Shown: piece after piece, positions 8,374 through 14,755 of the stretch
How positions within the stretch are numbered: the stretch's first letter is position 1
Layout: the number at the start of each line of letters is the position of its first letter
Assembly: GCA_938049795.1 (NCBI GenBank)
Contig: CALLCD010000104.1
Span: forward strand, 1-16,808
Source of the DNA: an uncultured Hyphomonadaceae bacterium
Lineage (GTDB): Bacteria > Pseudomonadota > Alphaproteobacteria > Caulobacterales > Hyphomonadaceae
Length of the DNA stretch: 16,808 bases
Reading direction: 5' to 3'
The notes under the pieces: generated by a model
Told to the model about the DNA's origin: nothing
The model's database searches: none
Seen by the model: only the letters and a program-made list of their open reading frames with translations
Position numbers and translations under genes: made by a program

Positions 8374-9311
8374 GCCAGACAGGACAGTCCCCTCCCTCGA
8401 TCGAAAAAGGGAAACTCCGCCGCGCGCGCATGACCCAAGCGAAACGCCTCGCCGAGTTTGACCGCCAACTCATCACTCCTGAAGGGGCCGAACTCACCCT
8501 GAAGCTTGGCTCGGCAAGCCAGCGCGCTGGTGCCTTTATTATCGACTGGATTATTATCATCTTGCTGTTCGTTGGCTTGCTTTACGGCATTGGAGAAACG
8601 GCCAAAGTGCTGGGGCAGGATGGCGACGAGATCTTGTCTGCCATCGCCATGCTGTTGATTTTCAGTCTGCGCAATTTCTATTTTATCTTCTTCGAAACGG
8701 GACGCAGAGCGGCCACCCCCGGCAAACGGCTTCTGGGGCTGCGCGTGACCTCGCGCAATGGGGGTCAACTGACCTCGAACGCCATTCTGGCCCGGAACTT
8801 TGTCCGCGAAGTTGAAGTCTTCCTGCCGCTGGGCTTTTTGCTGCAAGGTGCGTTTGGCGGCGGCGGTCTGAATGGCTGGATTTCACTGTTCGGGCTGATC
8901 TGGTCGGCGGTCTTCTTGTTTATGCCCGCGCTCAACAAGGACAAGCTTCGGCTCGGGGACATCATTGCAGGCACATGGGTGATACATGCCCCCAAGATAA
9001 AACTGCTTGGCGATATCACGAAGACCACAGGACGAGCCCCGGCAACACCCTCGCGCTTTACGTTCACAGCCGAACAGCTTGACGCCTATGGGATTCACGA
9101 GCTGCATATTCTCGAAAACCTCCTGCGCAAATCAACACCGCAAGTCAGAGCCTCGGTGGCCGAACGCATTCGCGCCAAGATTGGCTGGACACGCCTGCCC
9201 GATGAAACCGATCGGGAATTTCTAGCCGAATATTATGCAGGGCTCAGGCGCAATCTTGAGCAGAAACTCCTGATGGGCCAACGCAAAGCCGACAAGTTCG
9301 ATAAGACCTAG
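8370..9311 (+). CDS. RDD family membrane protein
   Basis: A protein of 313 residues, last gene of the operon. The RDD domain spans about residues 45-208. It opens with SQRAGAFIIDW, in which Arg52 and Asp59 are signature residues, then has transmembrane helices around 57-77 and 89-109, the loop TPGKRLLGLRV (116-126), a further hydrophobic region 150-186, and DKLRLGDIIAGTWVI, in which Asp197 completes the RDD pattern. About 100 mostly hydrophilic residues follow with no membrane segment, including FTFTAEQLDAYGIHELHILE; this tail seems to be a cytoplasmic extension specific to this cluster. The ATG at 8370 overlaps the SpoIIM stop. An internal ATG at 8430 would drop a basic 20-residue lead. RDD proteins have been linked to ion or solute transport, but nothing here shows a substrate. 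Confidence 0.88.
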   Translation: MSQTGQSPPSIEKGKLRRARMTQAKRLAEFDRQLITPEGAELTLKLGSASQRAGAFIIDWIIIILLFVGLLYGIGETAKVLGQDGDEILSAIAMLLIFSLRNFYFIFFETGRRAATPGKRLLGLRVTSRNGGQLTSNAILARNFVREVEVFLPLGFLLQGAFGGGGLNGWISLFGLIWSAVFLFMPALNKDKLRLGDIIAGTWVIHAPKIKLLGDITKTTGRAPATPSRFTFTAEQLDAYGIHELHILENLLRKSTPQVRASVAERIRAKIGWTRLPDETDREFLAEYYAGLRRNLEQKLLMGQRKADKFDKT

Positions 9312-9322
9312 GCTTGAGTCTC

Positions 9323-9365
9323 CTCATATGAGCACAGCCCTGAGCACGTTTCATATGAGCGCAGC
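9323..9365. repeat. Paired CATATGAGC repeats forming a dyad
   Basis: TCATATGAGCACAGC at 9324-9338 recurs as TCATATGAGCGCAGC at 9351-9365 (14 of 15 identical, start-to-start distance 27). Because the core CATATG is itself palindromic, the copies also form an inverted repeat: CTCATATGA (9323-9331) can pair with TCATATGAG (9351-9359) across a 19-base loop. It lies between the RDD stop and the tRNA 3' end. There is no T-run, so it is not a standard intrinsic terminator. Confidence 0.5.
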
Positions 9366-9384
9366 GAATGGAAATAGAAAACAA

Positions 9385-9461
9385 TGGTACCGCTTCTCCG
9401 GTTTGAACGGAGGACCTCTGGTTCCACAAACCAGCGCTCTAACCAACTGAGCTAAAGCGGC
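9385..9461 (-). tRNA. tRNA-His (anticodon GTG)
   Basis: A 77-base cloverleaf with encoded CCA (9385-9387). The acceptor stem GCCGCTT pairs with AAGCGGT, with a G-U pair at 1-72. The D arm is AGCTCAGTTGGTTAGAGC. The anticodon stem CTGGT/ACCAG encloses the loop TTGTGGA, giving anticodon GTG for histidine. The T arm stem CTCCG/CGGAG encloses TTCAAAC. The base before position 1 is T and position 73 is A, so the G-1:C73 pair normally diagnostic of tRNA-His is absent. This is a known trait of many alphaproteobacteria, whose HisRS has adapted. The gene lies 37 bases downstream of the dCTP deaminase stop, on the same strand. Confidence 0.95.
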
Positions 9462-9473
9462 ACAACAGACAGT

Positions 9474-9502
9474 CAGATACTACCAGATGCGGCGCGCTTC
9501 AA
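9474..9502 (-). promoter_or_regulatory. Candidate promoter of tRNA-His
   Basis: On the minus strand TTGAAG (9497-9502) and TATCTG (9474-9479) are separated by 17 bases, a sigma70-like arrangement. The predicted start falls a few bases before the mature tRNA 5' end at 9461. The -35 overlaps the stop codon of the dCTP deaminase gene. This is a pattern match only. Confidence 0.4.
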
Positions 9503-10521
9503 GCCGTATATTCGGCAAAATGCTTGGAAAGCTTCAAGCCCTGGCCCTGATAGTGGCTTCCGGTTTTGCCATAAAGGGCGGCGGGTTTGGCCGACATGGG
9601 CTCATAGACAAGCTTTGCGACCGGCTGGCCATGTTCGAGAATGAAGGGCACATCGCGCGAGCGGACCTCAAGGACGGCGCGGCTGCCGCCCTTATTGGTG
9701 CCGAAACCGGGATCGAAGAACCCAGCATAATGGGCGCGGAACTCGCCAAGCTCGGGGGCAATCGGGGCCATTTCGGCGGCCTGCATTGGCGGCACTTTGA
9801 CGGTTTCCTGCGAGGCGAGAATGTAGAACTCGTCCGGATTGAGTACGATCCGCCCGCGATGGGGGTGGACGGGCTCCCAGAACTCGGCGCTGTCATGCCC
9901 GCCAATATTCCGCAGATCGACCACGCCTGCATGCCGTTTGGCCCGCCAGCCGACCGGCGCGCCGTCTGCCGTTTGCAGATTAATGCTGACGGTCTTCTCG
10001 GTCGCATTGTTCGCTTTGCCCCGCCGCAATCGCAATTGCGCCAGCCGATCACCCGGGCGTGCCAGTATCGAGAAGGTGCGCGGGGAAATTTCGAGATAGA
10101 GCGGTCCTGAGTAGCCGACGGGCACATCATCAAAAGCCCGCGCGCCATTGGTGACGACGCGGGTGAACACATCGATCCGGCCGGTCGAGCTTTTCGGATT
10201 GGCGCGCCCATAGATGCCGGCGGGTAATTTCAGACTTTCCTGCAAAGGCACCAGATACACGCAGCCTGTCTCGAGCACTGCGCCGCCGGTCAGGTCCACC
10301 CGGTGCATCTGTAAGCCCGGCTCTTGCAACAGCGCAGATACAGAGCGGCCCTTGCCCGGCAGGAAGCTTGCGCGGATGCGGTAGGCGTCCTCGGCCAAAC
10401 GCAAATCGAGGCTGGCCGGCTGGATCTGGTCAGCGTCCAGCGCTTCATGCGCGCGTATGCCGCCGGAGGCGAACAAAGCTTCAATGTCTTTGTCAGGCAA
10501 AACGCCGAATCCGTCACTCAT
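9499..10521 (-). CDS. dcd: dCTP deaminase, long two-domain form
   Basis: A protein of 340 residues that should deaminate dCTP to dUTP, feeding dTMP synthesis. It corresponds to the long alphaproteobacterial dCTP deaminase family (PF06559), nearly twice the length of the E. coli enzyme (about 190). Two dUTPase-like beta domains are visible. The first contains LKLPAGIYGRANPKSSTGR (about 97-115) and SGPLYLEISPR; the second contains VKVPPMQAAEM, HYAGFFDPGFG (264-274), AVLEVRS and a closing KLVYEPM. The ending YGKTGSHYQGQGLKLSKHF is characteristic of the family. The ATG at 10521 is chosen because an AAGGG lies about 8 bases upstream and the protein then begins at the conserved GVLPDKDI; extending to 10632 would run into the divergent metZ gene. 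Whether each chain acts as an internal dimer is inference. Confidence 0.9.
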   Translation of the reverse strand: MSDGFGVLPDKDIEALFASGGIRAHEALDADQIQPASLDLRLAEDAYRIRASFLPGKGRSVSALLQEPGLQMHRVDLTGGAVLETGCVYLVPLQESLKLPAGIYGRANPKSSTGRIDVFTRVVTNGARAFDDVPVGYSGPLYLEISPRTFSILARPGDRLAQLRLRRGKANNATEKTVSINLQTADGAPVGWRAKRHAGVVDLRNIGGHDSAEFWEPVHPHRGRIVLNPDEFYILASQETVKVPPMQAAEMAPIAPELGEFRAHYAGFFDPGFGTNKGGSRAVLEVRSRDVPFILEHGQPVAKLVYEPMSAKPAALYGKTGSHYQGQGLKLSKHFAEYTA

Positions 10522-10582
10522 CACTTGACCCTTATCTCTTCCCACTCCTAAGACCTTCTGCGTGGACTTGAAAGGACTGGTC

Positions 10583-11785
10583 ATGGATAAATCGAAGCAA
10601 AAAGCTGCTGCCAGAGCCTGGAAACCGGCCACGCGGGCAGTTCGCGGCGGGATTGACCGCTCGGGGCATGGCGAAATTTCCGAAGCGCTTTATCTGACCT
10701 CGGGCTATGCCTATGACAGCGCCGAGCAGGCCGCCGCCCGTATGCGGGGCGATGAGGATGGGTTTGTCTATTCGCGCTATGGCAGCCCGACCGTGGCGAT
10801 GCTCGAAGAGCGGCTGGCCCTGCTTGAAGGCGCCGAGACCTGCCGGGTGACCGCCTCAGGCATGGGCGCGATTTCCTCAGCGATACTTGCGCCGCTGCAA
10901 CAGGGCGACCGCGTTGTTGCCGCCAAGGCTCTGTTTGGCTCGTGCCGGTGGATCTGCGCCAATCTCCTGCCGAAATATGGCGTCGATATTGAATTTGTGG
11001 ACGGCGCCGATCTGGCGCAATGGAAAGCCGCTTTGTCGAAGCCAACCAAGCTTGTGCTGATCGAGAGCCCTGCCAATCCGCTGCTCGATGGGGTGGACAT
11101 TGCAGCCGTCGCCGAACTGACGCATAAGGCGGGCGGCTGGCTGATTGTGGACAATGTGTTTGCCACGCCCGTTCTGCAACTGCCGCTCACCCTCGGCGCG
11201 GATATTGTCGTCTATTCAGCGACCAAACATATGGACGGTCAGGGCCGTGTGATGGCGGGCGCTATTCTCGGACGCAGCGCGGATATAGAAGAAGTGTACG
11301 ACCCGTATCTGCGCCATACCGGACCGGCGGCGGCACCGTTTAATGCGTGGGTGGTGCTTAAGGGGCTTGAGACGCTGGGCCTTAGGGTCAATGCGATGAG
11401 CGCGTCGGCGGCACGGCTGGCGGACACAATCGCCGCGCATGAGAATGTCCTCGCTGTGCGCTACCCTCACCGCACCGACCATCCGCATTATGCAACCCAT
11501 GCCAAGCAGATGTCGTCTGGCGGGACCATGCTGGCGCTTTCGGTCAAGGGCGGTCAGGCGGGCGCATTCAGATTCCTCAACCGGCTCGAAATTGTGGATA
11601 TTTGCAACAATCTGGGCGACACAAAATCGCTCGCCTGCCACCCGTCCACAACCACCCATCGCGCCTTGTCAGAAGAAGAACAGGCGAGCATGGGGCTGGA
11701 TGCCAGCTGGATCAGATTTTCTGTCGGATTAGAGGATGCAGGCGACCTTGAAGGTGATATAGTCAATGCGCTGGATGGAGTCTGA
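10583..11785 (+). CDS. metZ: O-succinylhomoserine sulfhydrylase
   Basis: A PLP enzyme of 400 residues in the Cys/Met-metabolism family. It should combine O-succinylhomoserine with sulfide to give homocysteine, the direct-sulfhydrylation branch of methionine synthesis. Landmarks are FVYSRYGSPT (61-70), which binds cofactor phosphate, ASGMGAIS (91-98), the PLP aspartate in IVDN (Asp190), and the Schiff-base lysine Lys215 in YSATKHMDGQGR. The HMDGQGR extension after the lysine is typical of MetZ rather than of cystathionine gamma-synthase or beta-lyase. The ATG at 10583 has AAAGGA six bases upstream; a GTG at 10562 is in frame but has no better site. The gene is divergent from dcd with a 61-base gap and is followed 27 bases later by apaG. 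O-acetylhomoserine use cannot be excluded. Confidence 0.9.
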   Translation: MDKSKQKAAARAWKPATRAVRGGIDRSGHGEISEALYLTSGYAYDSAEQAAARMRGDEDGFVYSRYGSPTVAMLEERLALLEGAETCRVTASGMGAISSAILAPLQQGDRVVAAKALFGSCRWICANLLPKYGVDIEFVDGADLAQWKAALSKPTKLVLIESPANPLLDGVDIAAVAELTHKAGGWLIVDNVFATPVLQLPLTLGADIVVYSATKHMDGQGRVMAGAILGRSADIEEVYDPYLRHTGPAAAPFNAWVVLKGLETLGLRVNAMSASAARLADTIAAHENVLAVRYPHRTDHPHYATHAKQMSSGGTMLALSVKGGQAGAFRFLNRLEIVDICNNLGDTKSLACHPSTTTHRALSEEEQASMGLDASWIRFSVGLEDAGDLEGDIVNALDGV

Positions 11786-11812
11786 TTCCTTTATGGCAAT
11801 GTGTGAGTGCGT

Positions 11813-12214
11813 ATGATTTTTCCCTATGAAGCCAATACGAACGGCATGATTGTCCGAGCCAGACCCAGCTTCCTGCCAGACGAATCAGACCTCGCCCGCA
11901 GCCGCTTTGTCTGGGCCTATAATATCGAGATCGAAAACCGCTCCGATCATGTCTGGAAGCTAACCCGTCGGCACTGGCGGATTATCGCGGCCAATGGCCA
12001 TGTCCAGACCGTCGATGGCGATGGGGTGATCGGGCAGATGCCGGTGCTCGAGCCGGGCGAGGTGTTCCGCTATACGTCCGGAGCGCCGCTGAACACACCG
12101 TCTGGCATGATGGGCGGAAAGTACGAGTTCGAATGTGCGGGTCAGCCTAATCTGCTTGCCGAAATCCCGACCTTTTCCCTCGACAGCCCCCATGAAACCA
12201 GCCGGCCGAGCTAA
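11813..12214 (+). CDS. apaG: ApaG family protein
   Basis: A protein of 133 residues forming the immunoglobulin-like ApaG domain. The pattern is complete: RFVWAYNIEIENRSD, LTRRHWRIIAANG, the glycine-rich VDGDGVIGQMPVLEPGE, RYTSGAPLNTPSGMMGGKYEF and IPTFSLDSP. ApaG is named from Salmonella/E. coli loci linked to cobalt and magnesium phenotypes, but its molecular function remains unsettled; the same domain occurs in some F-box and DNA-polymerase-interacting proteins of eukaryotes. The start is uncertain: the ATG at 11813 and a GTG at 11807 are in frame and neither has a strong ribosome site. It lies 27 bases behind metZ and is probably cotranscribed, an arrangement that suggests convenience rather than a shared pathway. 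Confidence 0.92.
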   Translation: MIFPYEANTNGMIVRARPSFLPDESDLARSRFVWAYNIEIENRSDHVWKLTRRHWRIIAANGHVQTVDGDGVIGQMPVLEPGEVFRYTSGAPLNTPSGMMGGKYEFECAGQPNLLAEIPTFSLDSPHETSRPS

Positions 12215-12268
12215 TGCACACTTACCCGCTCGCGGACGGCAAATGCTGTTCGGCCGCTGGTCGCACGC

Positions 12269-12697
12269 CTAGCGCAACACGCCGCGTCTTTGTAGCCAAT
12301 AGACATAGATCAGGAGAAGAAATGTGATGATAATAACCGATACTGCTAAGAGGATGCTTCCTCCCTCCGGCACCGGATTTACAGCGCTATAAATCACCGC
12401 AACCACCGAGCAGACCCAAGCAATTGCAAAAGTCAGGACCGCGATCCGTCGACGCAGCAACAATAAAACCGTACTGATAAACCCGCCGATCATCGAAACG
12501 CCCCACATGACGTACATCCAGAGCGGCGCTTCAAAAAAGTAGGCAAGGACCTCGTCTGGATAAGAGGCCAGATAAGGCTCATAGCGTATAACGGTCATGA
12601 CATAGTCAACCGTCGCGAGCCCATTCCACAAAAGCAAAAGACCGCCCAAGGCCCACATATGCCAAGGTGCGGATACATCTGATCCAAATTCGGCCAT
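12269..12697 (-). CDS. Small four-helix membrane protein, unknown function
   Basis: A protein of 142 residues with four predicted transmembrane helices: about 13-32 (MWALGGLLLLWNGLATVDYV), 60-80 (MYVMWGVSMIGGFISTVLLL), 83-104 (IAVLTFAIAWVCSVVAVIYSA) and 113-134 (LLAVSVIIITFLLLIYVYWL). Between helices 1 and 2 is an amphipathic segment RYEPYLASYPDEVLAYFFEA. The chain ends in the basic QRRGVLR. The ATG at 12697 is preferred over the TTG at 12712 because GGGAGAGGGG directly precedes it. I recall similar unnamed proteins in alphaproteobacteria, sometimes labelled 'sugar transporter' without support. No function is assigned. It lies 82 bases downstream of the crotonase gene on the same strand. Confidence 0.8.
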   Translation of the reverse strand: MAEFGSDVSAPWHMWALGGLLLLWNGLATVDYVMTVIRYEPYLASYPDEVLAYFFEAPLWMYVMWGVSMIGGFISTVLLLLRRRIAVLTFAIAWVCSVVAVIYSAVNPVPEGGSILLAVSVIIITFLLLIYVYWLQRRGVLR

Positions 12698-12779
12698 GTG
12701 CCCCTCTCCCAAATTTTGACCTATAGACAGTCACATAAAGCAAATTGATGCGCAAATGTGGCCTCACCCAAGCCTTCGC

Positions 12780-13541
12780 TCAAATCTCGGAGAAATCGCC
12801 TCTGCGTCCCTTTCCGCTGGCAAACCGCGACGCACCGCTTGTCGCTTCGTTGCGCAATGCGTCGCGTCCCAGCGATGCTTCATGTGCCAGCGCCTCGTTC
12901 AGCGGAAGTCCCCATTGATCGAGCGCGCTGGCCCGATCACTGCGCAGGCATATCTGCGGAAACGCCGCCAACTGCCCAGCCAGTTCAATCGCCGCCTCTA
13001 GCGCCGTTCCGGCAGGCACGACGCGATTGGCAAGCCCGAAGGCGAGCGCTTCCTCAGCATCAACCGGGCGGCCGGTCCGGATCATATCCATCGCGCGGGA
13101 CTGACCGATCAATCGCGGCAACCGCACCGTGCCTCCGTCAATCAGGGGGACGCCCCACCGCCGACAGAAGACGCCAAACACAGCCGTTTCACTTGCCAAG
13201 CGCAGATCACACATAATGGCCAACTCCAGCCCGCCGGCCACGGCGTGTCCCTCGACGGCCGCGATAGAGGGCTTGCTCAGGTTCAGCCAGCTTGGCCCCA
13301 TTGGCCCCTGCCGCTCAAAGCCCGCATCGCTCGCAACGGCCTTGAGATCTGCCCCCGCGCAAAAATTCTGATCCGCCCCCGTCAGAATATGAACTGCGAT
13401 ATCGGGATTTGCCTCGGCTGCCAGAAAGGCCGTCCTAAGCTCCGCCGCTGTTTCAGGATCTACGGCATTGCGCGCGGCCGGTCGGTTGATCGTAATGATC
13501 TGCGCCGCGCCTATGGTTTCAACGAGAACTTTTTCGGACAT
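12780..13541 (-). CDS. Crotonase/enoyl-CoA hydratase family protein
   Basis: A protein of 253 residues with the crotonase fold, acting on an acyl-CoA thioester in the cytoplasm. The oxyanion-hole segments are FCAGADLK (60-67) and GHAVAGGLELA (98-108). Other family landmarks are NRPAARNAV near the start, GGTVRLPRLIG (136-146) and the TGRPVDAEEALAFGLANRVV stretch. Aligned with rat enoyl-CoA hydratase, the first catalytic glutamate (Glu144) is kept as Glu106, but the second (Glu164), twenty residues on, is Cys126 in GVFCRRWG. Ordinary hydration of enoyl-CoA is therefore doubtful; isomerase, hydrolase or other crotonase chemistry is possible. The length is normal and the reading frame intact. No other acyl-CoA genes are adjacent, so the substrate is unknown. 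Confidence 0.9.
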   Translation of the reverse strand: MSEKVLVETIGAAQIITINRPAARNAVDPETAAELRTAFLAAEANPDIAVHILTGADQNFCAGADLKAVASDAGFERQGPMGPSWLNLSKPSIAAVEGHAVAGGLELAIMCDLRLASETAVFGVFCRRWGVPLIDGGTVRLPRLIGQSRAMDMIRTGRPVDAEEALAFGLANRVVPAGTALEAAIELAGQLAAFPQICLRSDRASALDQWGLPLNEALAHEASLGRDALRNEATSGASRFASGKGRRGDFSEI

Positions 13542-13618
13542 CTTTTTGCTCGATCCTGTTTGGGTCAGGCCAGCATAATATCTCGGCCCCTACACGCCAT
13601 CATGACACTGCCGACGCC

Positions 13619-13647
13619 AATATAAAATAGGCAAAGGGTTAGTCGAA
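13619..13647 (-). promoter_or_regulatory. Candidate promoter of the crotonase gene
   Basis: On the minus strand TTCGAC (13642-13647) and TATATT (13619-13624) are 17 bases apart, close to the sigma70 consensus, and lie about 80 bases before the start codon at 13541. The site falls in the 168-base region between two divergent genes. It is a sequence match without further support. Confidence 0.35.
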
Positions 13648-13697
13648 CTGCCATCAGATATATTGACAATCCAAGTGCCATTATACAGATTGACCTC

Positions 13698-13703
13698 AGG
13701 AGG
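13698..13703 (+). promoter_or_regulatory. Ribosome binding site fixing the GST start
   Basis: AGGAGG abuts an ATG at 13704 with no spacing but is six bases from a second in-frame ATG at 13710. The second is therefore the likely initiator. Confidence 0.7.
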
Positions 13704-13709
13704 ATGGAT

Positions 13710-14741
13710 ATGGCCCAAAATGAACGGTTGGCGCTGGCTGGCGCGCCTGGCTCGCCTTATACGCGCAAAATGATTGCCGCACTCCGGTATCGACATATTC
13801 CGTATTCGGTGTTTTGGGGAAGCGGAAATATTCCCGAAGGCTATCCCGAACCAAAAGTGCGCTTGCTGCCGACTTTCTTTTTTCCCGATGGAGAAGACGG
13901 TGCGCTGGTGCCAGTGACCGATTCAACGCCGATCATCCGCAGACTCGAAGCCGATCATGACGGCCGGTCGCTCATTCCGGACGATCCGGTTCTGAAGTTC
14001 CTCAATGATCTGATCGAAGACTTTGGCGATGAGTGGTTGACCAAGGCCATGTTCCATTTCCGCTGGGCGCATGAAGCGGACTGGAAAAATGCCGGTCCTC
14101 TCTTGGTCTATTGGGGCATGAACACGGCACCTGCGGAGATGGCCAACCAGTTTGCGGCCGATTTCACCAAACGCCAGATTGAGCGGCTCTATGTGGTCGG
14201 CTCGAATGCGGTCACGGCCGACACCATCGAAATATCATTTGAGCGGTTGATCGGTGTTCTGGACGAATTGATCCAGAAGCGCGGCTTTGTCCTCGGCGCG
14301 CGGCCATCGTCGGCTGATTTTGCGATTTATGGACAATTGACCCAATTGGCGATTGTTGATCCGACCTCGGCGGCAATTGCAAATCGTGTCTCATCGCGTG
14401 TTCGCGCCTGGGTAGATCTGCTCGAAGATTTATCAGGTCTTGCGCCGAAACCTGATGACTGGTTCACAGCTGACGAGGCCCGCGAGGCCTTGGCGCCATT
14501 GCTCGAAGAGATCGGGCGCACCTATGTCCCCGCCATGCTTGCCAATGCCGAGGCGCTGATGGCCGGTCAGGATCAGTTCGAAACACAGATTGATGGCCGC
14601 GCGTGGACCCAGCCAAGCTTCAAATATCAAGGAAAGTGTCTTGGCTGGCTGCGGGATGACTATGCGGCTCTGTCAGACAATGTGCGCGGCTCTGTTGATG
14701 CGATGCTGGCAGGGTCCGGCTGCACAGAATTGTTCGGATAG
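13710..14741 (+). CDS. Glutathione S-transferase-like protein
   Basis: A protein of 343 residues. The N-terminal thioredoxin-like domain (about 5-85) shows GAPGSPYTRKMIAALRYR, with Ser15 in the usual active-site region, the cis-proline loop RLLPTFFF (Pro54) and VTDSTPIIRRLE, whose Asp71-Ser72 corresponds to the glutathione gamma-glutamyl contact. The all-helical C-terminal domain includes GARPSSADFAIYGQLTQLA, matching the conserved helix with its N-capping SSADF motif. At 343 residues it is well over the usual 200-230; the extra length lies in an insertion after the thioredoxin domain and in about 90 residues at the end. No signal peptide is seen. The start at 13710 is set by AGGAGG. The sulfatase follows after 14 bases. 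Substrate and actual glutathione dependence are unknown. Confidence 0.82.
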   Translation: MAQNERLALAGAPGSPYTRKMIAALRYRHIPYSVFWGSGNIPEGYPEPKVRLLPTFFFPDGEDGALVPVTDSTPIIRRLEADHDGRSLIPDDPVLKFLNDLIEDFGDEWLTKAMFHFRWAHEADWKNAGPLLVYWGMNTAPAEMANQFAADFTKRQIERLYVVGSNAVTADTIEISFERLIGVLDELIQKRGFVLGARPSSADFAIYGQLTQLAIVDPTSAAIANRVSSRVRAWVDLLEDLSGLAPKPDDWFTADEAREALAPLLEEIGRTYVPAMLANAEALMAGQDQFETQIDGRAWTQPSFKYQGKCLGWLRDDYAALSDNVRGSVDAMLAGSGCTELFG

Positions 14742-14748
14742 AAGGGAG
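14742..14748 (+). promoter_or_regulatory. Ribosome binding site of the sulfatase (TTG start)
   Basis: AAGGGAG lies seven bases before the TTG at 14756, supporting this rare start codon. The downstream residues KKGLISLGIV form a normal basic-hydrophobic signal-anchor beginning. Confidence 0.65.
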
Positions 14749-14755
14749 ACGAGTT

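Noticed and set aside
9487..10110. A 207-codon plus-strand frame opposite dcd
   Set aside because: It lies wholly inside the recognised dCTP deaminase gene on the other strand, has no protein-family features and no ribosome site; it is an antisense shadow of GC-rich coding DNA.
10522..10582. Possible SAM riboswitch or clear promoter upstream of metZ
   Set aside because: Alphaproteobacterial methionine genes often carry SAM-II, but the 61-base gap is short and I see no matching pseudoknot elements. TTGACC at 10525-10530 resembles a -35, but nothing at 16-18 bases resembles a -10.
13663..13691. TTGACA (13663-13668) as promoter of the GST-like gene
   Set aside because: The -35 is perfect, but the nearest -10-like TATACA is only 13 bases away and the hexamer at 17 bases (CAGATT) is poor. 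Not strong enough to list.
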